Of a stretch of 41,169 nt of DNA, positions 24,540 through 34,321 are shown piece after piece. The notes beneath the pieces were generated by a model, which was not told where the DNA came from, made no database searches, and was given only the letters and a program-made list of their open reading frames with translations. Where the stretch lies: the NCBI GenBank assembly GCA_003164495.1, contig PLTN01000032.1, positions 20,038 to 61,206 of the forward strand, read 5' to 3'. Every line of letters starts with the position of its first letter. Position 1 is the stretch's first letter. The DNA comes from Vulcanimicrobiota bacterium. GTDB taxonomy: Bacteria > Vulcanimicrobiota > Vulcanimicrobiia > Vulcanimicrobiales > Vulcanimicrobiaceae. Made by a program: the position numbers and the translations under genes.

Positions 24540-24893
24540 ATGACCCCCTATGGTCCCGTTGCACTCTATCTCCTCGTTGCATTCATTGCCGCATTGCTAT
24601 TCTGTACGTTGCCCGGTCAGATGGGGCGCAAGAAGCCGAATCCGGTCAAGAGTGAGGCGTACGAATGCGGCGTCGAACCGACCTCTGAGGTAGCCGGGCG
24701 GTTTCCGGTCCGGTTTTACTTGATCGCGATGCTGTTCGTGATCTTCGATGTTGAGGCCGCGTCATTCTATCCGTGGGCGGTGCAGATGCACCAGCTCCGG
24801 TATTTCGGTCTCGTCGAGATGGTGTCGTTCGTCGTCGTGCTCGCCATCGGATATGCATACGTGTGGCGGCGCGGAGGCTTTCAGTGGCGGTAA
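24540..24893 (+). CDS. nuoA: NADH-quinone oxidoreductase subunit A
   Basis: 117 residues with three membrane helices. Family blocks are clear: the loop [10 protein letters not shown] (about 39-48), [19 protein letters not shown] and YPWA. NuoA lies at the quinone-site end of the membrane arm, where the loop and acidic residues (DVE) help link quinone chemistry to proton movement. ATG 24540 has no obvious Shine-Dalgarno. It is the first gene of a complete nuo operon. A GTGAA/TTCAC palindrome (24522-24535) overlaps the divergent gene's start. Confidence 0.95.
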   Translation: MTPYGPVALYLLVAFIAALLFCTLPGQMGRKKPNPVKSEAYECGVEPTSEVAGRFPVRFYLIAMLFVIFDVEAASFYPWAVQMHQLRYFGLVEMVSFVVVLAIGYAYVWRRGGFQWR

Positions 24894-25369
24894 ACGACAT
24901 GCCCGGCCAGTTTTTCCTGGCCAAACTCGACGACGTTGCGCGCTGGGCGCAATCCTCGAGCGTCTGGCCGCTGACGATGGGACTCGCCTGCTGTGCGATC
25001 GAGATGATGACCGCGACGGCTGCCGAGTACGACATCGCGCGCTTCGGGTCCGAAGTGTTCCGCGCGTCGCCGCGGCAGGCGGACTTGATGATCGTTTCCG
25101 GCCGCGTGGCGCAAAAGATGGCGCCGGTCGTGCGGCGCTTGTGGGAGCAAATGGCCGATCCGAAGTGGGTGATCTCGATGGGCGCGTGCGCGTCCTCGGG
25201 CGGGGTGTTCGACAACTACGCCATCGTGCAAGGCGTCGACACGATCGTTCCGGTGGATGTGTACGTACCGGGTTGTCCGCCGACGCCCGACGGTTTGCTC
25301 TACGCCGTCAACCTCATCCAGCAGCAGATACGCCAAGGCGGTCGCGGCGGGATCCTCGCGCGAGCCTAG
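24884..25369 (+). CDS. nuoB: NADH-quinone oxidoreductase subunit B
   Basis: GTG 24884 with GGAGG seven bases upstream gives 161 residues and a 10-nt overlap with nuoA; ATG 24899 is too far from that ribosome site. The ligands of the terminal [4Fe-4S] cluster N2 are present: Cys36-Cys37 (LACCAIE), Cys102 (GACASSGG) and Cys131 (VPGCPP). NuoB passes electrons from N2 to quinone at the interface with NuoD. Confidence 0.95.
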   Translation: MAVNDMPGQFFLAKLDDVARWAQSSSVWPLTMGLACCAIEMMTATAAEYDIARFGSEVFRASPRQADLMIVSGRVAQKMAPVVRRLWEQMADPKWVISMGACASSGGVFDNYAIVQGVDTIVPVDVYVPGCPPTPDGLLYAVNLIQQQIRQGGRGGILARA

Positions 25370-25382
25370 AGGCACGACGTAA

Positions 25383-25996
25383 ATGCCGAGTTCACAAACT
25401 CCCCCGGCCGGGGGCACTGCCCTCGACCCAACTGCCGTTCGGGCAGACATCGGCGACGCGCGCGTCATTCGCGTGACGCCGGCCGACGTGCGCGCGACGC
25501 TCGAGCGTTTGCGCGGCGAAGGCTTCACGATGCTGATCGATATCGGCGGCGCCGACTATCCGGGCCGCGAGCCGCGTTTCGACGTGGTCTATCATTTGAT
25601 CAAGCTCGCGAGCACGTCGACCACCCTGGCGCAAATCGGGCAACCCGAACGCGTGCGCGTGCTGTGCGGCGTACCGGAAAACGATCCGGTGGTGCCGACG
25701 ATGAGCGATCTGTGGCCGGCCGCCGATTGGCCGGAGCGCGAAGTCTACGATCTTTTCGGCGTGACGTTCTCGGGACACCCCGACATGCGCCGCATCCAGA
25801 TGCCCGTCGAGTGGGAAGGCTATCCGTTGCGCAAGGATTACCCGCTGCGCGGACCCGGGCGTGAGAAGACGCCGCGCCCGTCGTTTGCGCTCAAGTCCAA
25901 CGTTGCCGCGGGAACGCCCGCCTCGGGCCGCACCGCAGCCGCGCTGCAGCGCCAGATCGCGGCGGCGCGCGGACAAGCCCCGAAAGACGACGCGCA

Positions 25997-26000
<4 letters not shown>
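25383..26000 (+). CDS. nuoC: NADH-quinone oxidoreductase subunit C
   Basis: 205 residues, of the separate (unfused) NuoC type. The signature ADWPEREVYDLFGV...GHPD.RRI.MP..WEGYPLRKDYPL occupies about residues 117-160. NuoC is a peripheral-arm scaffold next to NuoD. An N-terminal Pro-rich tail and a C-terminal Ala/Gln-rich tail flank the domain. It overlaps nuoD by 4 nt (GTGA). Confidence 0.94.
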
Positions 26001-27220
<1,220 letters not shown>

Positions 27221-27283
27221 TGGGTTATGGAGCGAGCCCAGCAGCATCGGGCTTTGGCAAAATGAAACTTGCGAGCTCGGACC

Positions 27284-27336
27284 GGGGGCCCCACGCGCAG
27301 CGCGGGGGGCACGGAGCCTGGGGCGGAGTGCCGTTC
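27284..27336 (+). repeat. GC-rich hairpin repeat in nuoD-nuoE gap (copy 1)
   Basis: Starts GGGGGCCCC and is about 75% identical to a copy at 28218-28271 in the nuoE-nuoF gap. A 9-position stem (27289-27297 with 27301-27309, one A-G mismatch, 3-nt loop) forms its core. The nuoE ribosome site (GGAG) is at its 3' end, 2 nt before the nuoE start. Confidence 0.65.
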
Positions 27337-27338
27337 AA

Positions 27339-28145
27339 ATGAGCACGGCCGAGCACGATACGGATGCCGAACTCGTAGCCGATTGGGACCCCTACGTTAC
27401 GCGTCCCGGGAACTTCTTCGACGAGCTCTTCATCAAACTGAAGCCGGAATGCGAAGAGCTGATCGGGCTCTACGAAGATTCGCGCAGCGCGCTGATTCCG
27501 ATGGCGCACCTGTTCCAAGAACACGAAGGCTACACGTCGCCGAACGCCCTCGCGGCCATCGCGCACTTGCTGGGACAGCCGTTGTCGGTCGTCGAGTCGA
27601 CGATCTCGTTCTACACGCTGTTCTATCGCAAGCCGGTCGGCCGTTACATGCTCCAAGTATGCCGCAACCTCTCGTGCCTGATGAACGGTGCGGAAGAGAT
27701 CATGGCGTATTTCCGCGAGCACCTCGGCATCGGACACCTGGAGACGACCGAAGACGGCTTGTTCTCCTACGAAGAGGTCGAGTGCCTCGCATCGTGCGAC
27801 CGCGCGCCGTGCATGCAAGTGAACCTGCGCTTCAAGTACGATCTCACGCCGAAGATGATCGACGACATGCTGGTCGCGATGCGCGCCGGAACGTACGACG
27901 TCAAACCGCGGCCGCAGACCAAGGCCCCCGGTCGCTACTGGAAGGTCGAAGCCGAGACGGGCCGCAAATCGGCCGGCGGTGTGGGCGTTTCCAACCCGAA
28001 CAACGCCGGCGGTGTCGGCGATCGCAGCGGCGTCATCATGCTCGACCGGATCGTGAGCGATTCGGCTTTTGCCGCACGCTCGAACGAGCGGCTCGCGCAC
28101 GAACCGCAATTGCGGCCCTCGACCGGAGACGGAGGACACCACTAA
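27339..28145 (+). CDS. nuoE: NADH-quinone oxidoreductase subunit E, with C-terminal extension
   Basis: ATG 27339 gives 268 residues; the frame extends upstream into the repeat but has no conserved content there. The thioredoxin-like [2Fe-2S] domain carries Cys108, Cys113, Cys149 and Cys153 (VCRNLSC and ECLASC), the N1a ligands. Typical NuoE proteins are about 160-180 residues; here an extra tail of about 80 residues (about 188-268) is Gly/Asn/Ser-rich with two GGVG motifs and no recognised domain. NuoE works with NuoF in NADH oxidation. Confidence 0.93.
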   Translation: MSTAEHDTDAELVADWDPYVTRPGNFFDELFIKLKPECEELIGLYEDSRSALIPMAHLFQEHEGYTSPNALAAIAHLLGQPLSVVESTISFYTLFYRKPVGRYMLQVCRNLSCLMNGAEEIMAYFREHLGIGHLETTEDGLFSYEEVECLASCDRAPCMQVNLRFKYDLTPKMIDDMLVAMRAGTYDVKPRPQTKAPGRYWKVEAETGRKSAGGVGVSNPNNAGGVGDRSGVIMLDRIVSDSAFAARSNERLAHEPQLRPSTGDGGHH

Positions 28146-28217
28146 ACATGATAGCGTTGTTTAGCGCGCCCTCGGGGTATGTTGCCCCAGCAGTAACGAC
28201 GAGCGCGCGTGCAGCGT

Positions 28218-28271
28218 GGGGGCCCCGCGCCAACGGCGTGGGGGGTGCGAAGCGTGGAGCGTAGCACCGTT
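28218..28271 (+). repeat. GC-rich hairpin repeat in nuoE-nuoF gap (copy 2)
   Basis: Second copy of the element at 27284. A perfect 9-bp stem with one G-U pair (28223-28231 with 28235-28243) closes loop AAC. Compared with copy 1, the loop-closing pair is C-G instead of G-C, a compensatory change. The likely nuoF start codon (GTG 28254) lies inside the repeat. Confidence 0.65.
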
Positions 28272-29531
28272 ATAACCGAGGTGCTCACCAAGGGCATCGG
28301 CGAGCTTAACCTGCGCGACATCGAGGTGTACCGCACCACCGGCGGATACGTGCAGCTCGAACGCGCGGTGAAAGAACTCGGCCAAAAAGCGGTGATGGAT
28401 CTGGCGACGGGCTCGAACCTGCGCGGTCGCGGCGGCGCGGGTTTCCCGACCGGCCGCAAGTGGTCGTTCCTTCCCGACAACGGCCGCCCGCGCTACCTCG
28501 TGTGTAACTGCGACGAGGCCGAACCCGGCACGTTCAAAGATCACATGCTGCTCGAACAGACGCCGCATCAGATCATCGAGGGCATCTTGATCGGCGCCTA
28601 TGCGATCGGCTGTCATCATGCGTTCATCTACATCCGCGGCGAGTTCCAAGACGGCTTCGAAATCATGCGCGACGCGGTGAAGCAAGCGCGCGCGGCGGGC
28701 TACATCGGTAAGGGCATCTGCGGCGGCGACTACGATCTCGAGTTCACGATCCATCGCGGCGCGGGCGCCTATATCTGCGGCGAGGAAACGGGACTGCTCA
28801 ACTCGCTCGAAGGCAAACGCGGCGAACCGCGGCTCAAGCCGCCGTTCCCGGCGATCAAGGGCCTCTACGGCGAACCGACGGTCGTCAATAATGTCGAGAC
28901 GCTCGCGTACCTTCCGTACATTCTGCGCAACGGCGCCGAGTGGTTCGCCAAGGCCGGACCGGAGCGTTCGCCCGGGTTCAAGGTCGTTTCGGTTTCGGGT
29001 CACGTGAAGAAGCCGGGCAACTACGAGGTTCCGCTGGGTACGACGATTCGTCAGCTCATCTACGACTGCGCGGGCGGATTGCGCGACGGCCGCACGCTTG
29101 TGGGCGTGCAGCCCGGCGGCGGTTCGTCGGCGTGCCTGTTCCCCGAGCACCTCGACCTCAGCTACGACTTCGACACGATCTCGAAGGCCGGCTCGATGCT
29201 CGGTTCGGGCGCGATGGTCGTTTTCGACGACACGACCGACTTCGTGAAGGCCTCATATGCGTTGATCCGCTTCTACGCGCATGAATCGTGCGGTCAGTGC
29301 ACGCCGTGCCGCGAGGGCGGCAGCTGGATCCAGAAAACGCTCGAGCGCATCCTCGACGGGCGCGGCCTCGATTCGGACATCGACATCCTCAAGTCGGCGT
29401 GCCATCAGATCACCGGATTGAATCTGTGCGCGCTCGGCGATTCGATCGAACCGTTCTTCGGCTCGGTGCTCAACCGGTTCGAAGATCAGTTCCGCGCCTA
29501 CGTACGCAATTCACAACAGGTGGCTAGCTAA
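28254..29531 (+). CDS. nuoF: NADH-quinone oxidoreductase subunit F (NADH/FMN-binding)
   Basis: GTG 28254, preceded by a GGGGGUG stretch, gives 425 residues, the usual family length; GTG 28281 is an alternative, and the frame from 28209 only adds repeat sequence. The FMN/NADH motif GRGGAGFPTG is at 58-67, GAGAYICGEET at 169-179, and the N3 [4Fe-4S] ligands are Cys346, Cys349, Cys352 (ESCGQCTPC) and Cys392. NuoF is the electron entry point from NADH. The start position is uncertain because it falls in a repeat. Confidence 0.94.
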   Translation: MERSTVITEVLTKGIGELNLRDIEVYRTTGGYVQLERAVKELGQKAVMDLATGSNLRGRGGAGFPTGRKWSFLPDNGRPRYLVCNCDEAEPGTFKDHMLLEQTPHQIIEGILIGAYAIGCHHAFIYIRGEFQDGFEIMRDAVKQARAAGYIGKGICGGDYDLEFTIHRGAGAYICGEETGLLNSLEGKRGEPRLKPPFPAIKGLYGEPTVVNNVETLAYLPYILRNGAEWFAKAGPERSPGFKVVSVSGHVKKPGNYEVPLGTTIRQLIYDCAGGLRDGRTLVGVQPGGGSSACLFPEHLDLSYDFDTISKAGSMLGSGAMVVFDDTTDFVKASYALIRFYAHESCGQCTPCREGGSWIQKTLERILDGRGLDSDIDILKSACHQITGLNLCALGDSIEPFFGSVLNRFEDQFRAYVRNSQQVAS

Positions 29532-29549
29532 TGGGGTCGTTATCATGGT

Positions 29550-29582
29550 GGTGTGGACCGCAGCGTAGGCGAGGACCACACC
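29550..29582 (+). other. Hairpin immediately upstream of nuoG
   Basis: GGTGTGG (29550-29556) pairs perfectly with CCACACC (29576-29582), ending 1 nt before the nuoG ATG. The presumed ribosome site GAGGA lies in the loop next to the right arm. It could modulate nuoG translation or mark a processing site in the long nuo mRNA. Confidence 0.45.
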
Positions 29583-29583
29583 T

Positions 29584-31836
29584 ATGAGTGCCACGTTGCC
29601 CGCGACCGATCAGGTCACGCTGACCATCGACGGCATCGAGATCACCGTGCCCAAGGGCACGCTGGTCGTCGAGGCCGCCAAGCTGATCCAGCGCGACGTG
29701 CCGGTGTACTGCTACCATCCGAAGCTGGGCCCGGCGGGTCTGTGCCGCATTTGTCTCGTCGAGATCGAGGGCACGCCGAAGCTGCAGATCGCGTGCAACA
29801 CGCCGGTCGCGGACAAGATGGTCGTGTACACGCAGAGCAAGATGTCGAACGAAGGCCGTCGCGCGGTCCTCGAACTGCTGCTGATCAATCACCCGCTGGA
29901 TTGCCCGATCTGCGACAAGGGCGGCGAGTGCGATCTGCAAGACTACGCGATGGCGTACGGCCAAGGTGCTTCGCGTCTCGCCGATGCGAAATCATCGAAG
30001 CCCAAGGCCGTCGATCTCGGGCCGACGATCGTGCTCGACGAAGAGCGCTGCGTGCTCTGTCTGCGCTGCGTGCGGTTCGATGAGATCATCACCGGCGAGC
30101 AGTCCTTGCGCACCGACGACCGCGGTGTTCACGCGGTCATCGCGACCGCCACCGGCGAGCCGTATCACTCCGATTTCAGCGGTAACGTCACGGAGCTCTG
30201 CCCGGTCGGCGCGCTCACCTCGAAGACCTATCGTTTCAAGTCGCGCCCCTGGGACAACCACCGCACGACGACGACCTGCATGCAGTGCAGCGTCGGCTGC
30301 CAGATGCACGTCGACTCGCGTGTGTCGATGGTTCAGCGCACGATGAGCGTCGAAGAAGACAACGCGATCTCCGACGGCTGGCTGTGCGATCGCGGCCGCT
30401 ACAACGTCGGCTACATCAAAGACGACCGCCGGCTCACGCAGCCGCTCTACCGCCAGAACGGTGAGTGGGTGCAAATCGGCTGGGACGACGCGATCATGCT
30501 CTGGAAGACCGCGCTGCGCGACGGTATCGCGAAGAGCGGTGCGGGTTCGGTCGGCGCCATCGGCGGCGGCCGCCTCTTGAACGAAGAAGCGTTCTTGCTG
30601 CAGCACATCCATCGCGCGCTCGGCGTCGAGAACCTCGATTGGCGCAGCAGCGGCCAGCATCACGCCTTCCCGGGCGCGGCGGGCGGAACGCACGTCGACC
30701 TCGAGAACGCGGAGTGTATCATCACGTTCGGACGTTCGCCGGCGGAACTCGCGCCGGTGCTCGATCTGCGCATTCGCAAGGCCGTGCGCAGCAAGGGCGC
30801 GACGCTGATCACGGTCGGCGACCACGCGGCGCCGCGCAGCATGCGCGGCGTGCGCGCGGCGACGTTTGCCGATGCGGTGAACGCCGTTCCGAAGAACGCC
30901 AAGCGCATTGCGCTCGTGTGGGACGGCGTGCCCTCGAGCGAAAGCGCCGCGGTGAAGACGTGGTCGGCGGGGCTGCCCGAAGGCACGAAGCTGCACACGT
31001 ACGTGCTCGGCGAACAGCCCAACGCACGCGGTGCGGAAGCGGTCGGGATGTTCCCGCGCGACGGCGCAGCGGGCACGCAAGCGATGCTCGAAGCGGGCCG
31101 TGACGGCAAGCTGTCCGCGCTATCGCTGCTGGGCGTGAACCCGGTGCTGCACTGGCCGGACCGCGAACTCGCGATCGAGGCGCTAAAGAAGACGCCGTTC
31201 GTCGTGGTCAGCGAACTCTTCATGACGGAAACAGCCGAGCTCGCAACGCTGGTGCTGCCCGCGTGCAGCGCGTTCGAGAAGACCGGTACGACGACGAACC
31301 TGGCCGGCGACGTGTTGCCGGTCGTGGCCGGCGTGCCCGCACCCGGCGAAGCGTGGGCCGACGGCGACATGTTCGTCGCGCTTGCCGAAGCGCTCGGCGT
31401 GCAGCTGCCCGCGGCCGATGAGATCGAGCGCCGCATCGGCGTTCTCGTCTCGCAAGCGCCGGCGATTCCTGAAATGCCCGAGCCCGAGAAGATTCCGCCG
31501 CGGGCACTCGTCGAGAGCGAGACGCTGCGCGTGATCGTTGCCGCCAACATCTTCAGCGGCGGCGGCACGATGGCGCACGATACGAGCCTCGGCGGACTGC
31601 GCATCGCCCCGCAAGCATCGATCCATCCGCGAACCGCGGCCGGGATGAAGCTCGGACGCGGCGACGTCATCGACGTTGCGGGACCCGATCGCGGGCGCAT
31701 CGAGGGTCTCGCCGTCGTGCTCGACGAGAACGTGCCCGAGGGCGCGGTGGTGCTGATTGAAGGCGTGCCCAATGCGCCGCTCAACGCGCTGCGCGGCGCG
31801 ATCAACGTCCACGTCGCGGCCAAGGTGCACGCGTGA
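29584..31836 (+). CDS. nuoG: NADH-quinone oxidoreductase subunit G
   Basis: 750 residues. The N-terminus is a ferredoxin-like [2Fe-2S] domain with Cys43, Cys54, Cys57 and Cys71. The His/Cys cluster motif follows (His103, Cys107, Cys110, Cys116), then a [4Fe-4S] set Cys156, Cys159, Cys162 and Cys206. A further CxxCxxxC...C group (Cys232, Cys235, Cys239, Cys268) matches the N7 site retained by many bacteria. The rest is a molybdopterin-oxidoreductase-like fold without evident cofactor ligands. It carries electrons along the peripheral arm. It overlaps nuoH by 4 nt. Confidence 0.95.
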   Translation: MSATLPATDQVTLTIDGIEITVPKGTLVVEAAKLIQRDVPVYCYHPKLGPAGLCRICLVEIEGTPKLQIACNTPVADKMVVYTQSKMSNEGRRAVLELLLINHPLDCPICDKGGECDLQDYAMAYGQGASRLADAKSSKPKAVDLGPTIVLDEERCVLCLRCVRFDEIITGEQSLRTDDRGVHAVIATATGEPYHSDFSGNVTELCPVGALTSKTYRFKSRPWDNHRTTTTCMQCSVGCQMHVDSRVSMVQRTMSVEEDNAISDGWLCDRGRYNVGYIKDDRRLTQPLYRQNGEWVQIGWDDAIMLWKTALRDGIAKSGAGSVGAIGGGRLLNEEAFLLQHIHRALGVENLDWRSSGQHHAFPGAAGGTHVDLENAECIITFGRSPAELAPVLDLRIRKAVRSKGATLITVGDHAAPRSMRGVRAATFADAVNAVPKNAKRIALVWDGVPSSESAAVKTWSAGLPEGTKLHTYVLGEQPNARGAEAVGMFPRDGAAGTQAMLEAGRDGKLSALSLLGVNPVLHWPDRELAIEALKKTPFVVVSELFMTETAELATLVLPACSAFEKTGTTTNLAGDVLPVVAGVPAPGEAWADGDMFVALAEALGVQLPAADEIERRIGVLVSQAPAIPEMPEPEKIPPRALVESETLRVIVAANIFSGGGTMAHDTSLGGLRIAPQASIHPRTAAGMKLGRGDVIDVAGPDRGRIEGLAVVLDENVPEGAVVLIEGVPNAPLNALRGAINVHVAAKVHA

Positions 31837-32837
31837 ACGCGGCGATTGCGGCCGTGCCGCTGTGGGTCATCGTGCTGATCAAGTCGGCGATCTTGCTGCT
31901 GATCGTGGTCACGACGTTCGCCTACTCGATGCTTGCCGAGCGCAAGATCATGGCGTGGATGCAGCTTCGTCCCGGCCCGAATCGCGTCGGTCCGTGGGGC
32001 ATGATGCAGCCCGCCGCCGACGCGCTCAAGATGATGTTCAAGGAAGATCTCACGCCCAACACGGCCGATCCGCTGATCTACAAGTTGGCGCCGTTCATCT
32101 CGCTGATCACCGCGATGGGAACGTACGCGATCATCCCGTTCACCGGTGACTCGGGCGGCGCGTACAGCGTCGGCGACGTCAACGCCGGCATCCTGTTCAT
32201 CTTTTCGCTGACCTCGATCGGCGTCTACGGGATCTCGCTCGCCGGCTGGGCCTCGGGTTCGAAGTTCCCGCTGCTCGGCTCGGTTCGCTCGACCGCGCAG
32301 ATGATCTCCTACGAGCTCTCGATGTCGATGTCGGTCATCGGCGTGCTCATCCTCACCGGTTCGACCTCGCTCGCGGCGATCGTCAACTCGCAGGCGCGCG
32401 TGTGGTTCATCGTGCCGCAGATCGTCGGCTTCCTGATCTATCTCATCACGGCGGTGGCCGAAACCAACCGTGCCCCGTTCGATCTGGTGGAAGCGGAAAC
32501 CGAACTCGTCGGCGGCTTCCACACCGAGTACTCGGGCCTGCGCTTCGGCTTGTTCTTCATTGCCGAGTACTTGAACATGATCACGGTGTCGTGTCTCGCG
32601 ACGCTGCTGTTTCTCGGCGGCTGGAACCCGCTTTTCGGGCCCGCCGGCAATCCGTGGATCGGCCTCGTGTGGTTCCTCATCAAGGCCGGTGCGTTCTTGT
32701 TCTTCTATATCTGGTTGCGCTCGACGTTACCGCGCCTGCGCTACGATCGCCTGATGGACTTCGGGTGGAAGGTGCTCTTACCGGTGGCCACACTGAACCT
32801 GGTCGTTACGGCCGTCATCATCGCGGTGCGCGGATGA
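31833..32837 (+). CDS. nuoH: NADH-quinone oxidoreductase subunit H
   Basis: 334 residues, GTG start overlapping the nuoG stop. Multi-helix membrane protein with the family blocks MQLRPGPNRVGPWG (about 46-59), the quinone-site loop around SYELSMSM and AETNRAPFDLVEAETELVGGFHTEYSG. NuoH joins the membrane arm to the quinone pocket. All the charged residues visible in these blocks are conserved. Confidence 0.96.
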   Translation: MNAAIAAVPLWVIVLIKSAILLLIVVTTFAYSMLAERKIMAWMQLRPGPNRVGPWGMMQPAADALKMMFKEDLTPNTADPLIYKLAPFISLITAMGTYAIIPFTGDSGGAYSVGDVNAGILFIFSLTSIGVYGISLAGWASGSKFPLLGSVRSTAQMISYELSMSMSVIGVLILTGSTSLAAIVNSQARVWFIVPQIVGFLIYLITAVAETNRAPFDLVEAETELVGGFHTEYSGLRFGLFFIAEYLNMITVSCLATLLFLGGWNPLFGPAGNPWIGLVWFLIKAGAFLFFYIWLRSTLPRLRYDRLMDFGWKVLLPVATLNLVVTAVIIAVRG

Positions 32838-33442
32838 GCGTCGACAGGCGGAAGAACCTCTACAACGTCATGGCGCTCGTCCGGGGCTTCATGACCACGT
32901 TCCACTTCATGTTCGTGAAGAAGCCGACGATCCAGTACCCGTCGATCAAGAAGCAGCATGCGCCGCGCTTCCACGGACTGCACGAGTTGCGCCGATACGC
33001 CGACGGCAAAGAACGCTGCATCGGCTGCGAACTGTGCGCGATCTCGTGCCCGGCCAACGCCATCACCGTGATCGGCGCCGAGAACACGCCCGCCGACCGC
33101 TACTCGCCCGGCGAACGCTTCGCCGCGCGCTACGAGATCGACGAACTGCGCTGCATCTTTTGCGGCCTGTGTGAAGAAGCGTGCCCGACCGACGCGATCG
33201 TGCTGACGCCGCGCTTCGAGATGGCGGATTACCGCCGCGGAGCCTTCGTGTACGCGAAAGACCGGCTGCTCGTGCCGCCGGAAGCCGGCGTCGGGTCGGC
33301 GCCCGACGAGCGTCCCAACGGTATCCCCTCCGATCTCGGCTCGGTCAGCCACGTGAAGTCGACGGTCGACATCGCCACCGGCTACGAAGCTACCAATCGC
33401 GGGACGATCCTCAAGGAGCAGCGTCGAGGGCTCGCCGGGTGA
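32834..33442 (+). CDS. nuoI: NADH-quinone oxidoreductase subunit I
   Basis: ATG 32834 overlaps the nuoH stop (ATGA) and gives 202 residues. Two ferredoxin-type [4Fe-4S] motifs are intact: Cys62, Cys65, Cys68, Cys72 and Cys107, Cys110, Cys113, Cys117, the N6a/N6b ligands. The C-terminal third is a variable tail. It carries electrons between NuoG and NuoB. Confidence 0.95.
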   Translation: MSVDRRKNLYNVMALVRGFMTTFHFMFVKKPTIQYPSIKKQHAPRFHGLHELRRYADGKERCIGCELCAISCPANAITVIGAENTPADRYSPGERFAARYEIDELRCIFCGLCEEACPTDAIVLTPRFEMADYRRGAFVYAKDRLLVPPEAGVGSAPDERPNGIPSDLGSVSHVKSTVDIATGYEATNRGTILKEQRRGLAG

Positions 33443-34017
33443 TCGGCTTCGTCATTCTTGCGCTGGTGATGATCGGCAGCGCGCTCTTCACCGTGACCGC
33501 GAAAAAGCCGGTGTACAGTGTCGTCGGCCTACTGCTGAACTTCATTGCGCTGGCGATCACGTACCTCACGCTGCACGCCGAGTTCTTGGCCGTGATGCAG
33601 ATCGTCGTGTACAGCGGCGCGATCCTGATCCTGTTCGTGTTCGTCATCGCGCTACTCTCGAGCGGCACGAAGCCGTTCGAGCCGGGACCCAACCGCATGC
33701 CGCGCGTCCTCGTTCCGGCCGTGATCTTCGGCTTGATCGGCTTCGGCGCGATCGTCGCAGCGGTCGCCGGAACGGTGTTCACGCCGGCCACGATTGCGGG
33801 CGCTACGGGCGAGGCGAACGTCTTCGGCTCGGTGGCCGACTTCGGCACCGCCCTCTTCACGCGCAATCTGCTGCCGTTCGAAGTCACGGCCTTCGTGCTG
33901 ATGGTCGCGATCATCGGTGTCGTGCTGCTGGCCGGTGACGAAACGCCGTCCGCGCGGCGTCCCCCCAAACGTACGCGCGAGCCCATCAGCCCGCCGCGGG
34001 AGCCGATCGCACGATGA
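33439..34017 (+). CDS. nuoJ: NADH-quinone oxidoreductase subunit J
   Basis: GTG 33439 overlaps the nuoI stop by 4 nt and gives 192 residues with about five membrane helices. The NuoJ signature around QIVVYSGAILILFVFVIALL (about 55-74), including its distorted TM3 region, is clear. The C-terminus is a short, charged, Pro/Arg-rich tail. It is a membrane-arm subunit near the quinone site. Confidence 0.93.
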   Translation: MIGFVILALVMIGSALFTVTAKKPVYSVVGLLLNFIALAITYLTLHAEFLAVMQIVVYSGAILILFVFVIALLSSGTKPFEPGPNRMPRVLVPAVIFGLIGFGAIVAAVAGTVFTPATIAGATGEANVFGSVADFGTALFTRNLLPFEVTAFVLMVAIIGVVLLAGDETPSARRPPKRTREPISPPREPIAR

Positions 34018-34319
34018 GCGCGCCGGTAGAAGCCTACATCACCGTCTCGGCGATCCTGTTCTTCATTGGGGTCGTGGGCGTCATCGTGCGCCGCAACCCG
34101 CTCATCCAGCTGATGTCGATCGAGCTGCTGTTCAATTCGGCGAACCTCGCGCTGGTCACGTTCGCGCGCTCGTGGGCGAACAACGACGGGCACATCTTCG
34201 CTTTCCTCGTGATCACCGTCGCCGCTGCGGAGGCCGCCATCGGTCTCGCGATCGTCGTGATCGTCTTCCGCAAGACCACCTTCGTCGACGTCGACGAAGT
34301 TGCGACGCTAAAAGGCTGA
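34014..34319 (+). CDS. nuoK: NADH-quinone oxidoreductase subunit K
   Basis: 101 residues, three helices, 4-nt overlap with nuoJ. Both proton-path glutamates of the family are present: one in QLMSIELLFNSANL and one in VAAAEAAIGLAIVV. NuoK is the MrpC-like antiporter-related subunit. Confidence 0.95.
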   Translation: MSAPVEAYITVSAILFFIGVVGVIVRRNPLIQLMSIELLFNSANLALVTFARSWANNDGHIFAFLVITVAAAEAAIGLAIVVIVFRKTTFVDVDEVATLKG

Positions 34320-34321
34320 CC

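Noticed and set aside
30660-32522. 620-residue minus-strand frame over nuoG-nuoH
   Set aside because: Typical GC-rich antisense frame with Arg/Asp/His-rich composition; the plus strand encodes well-conserved complex I subunits.
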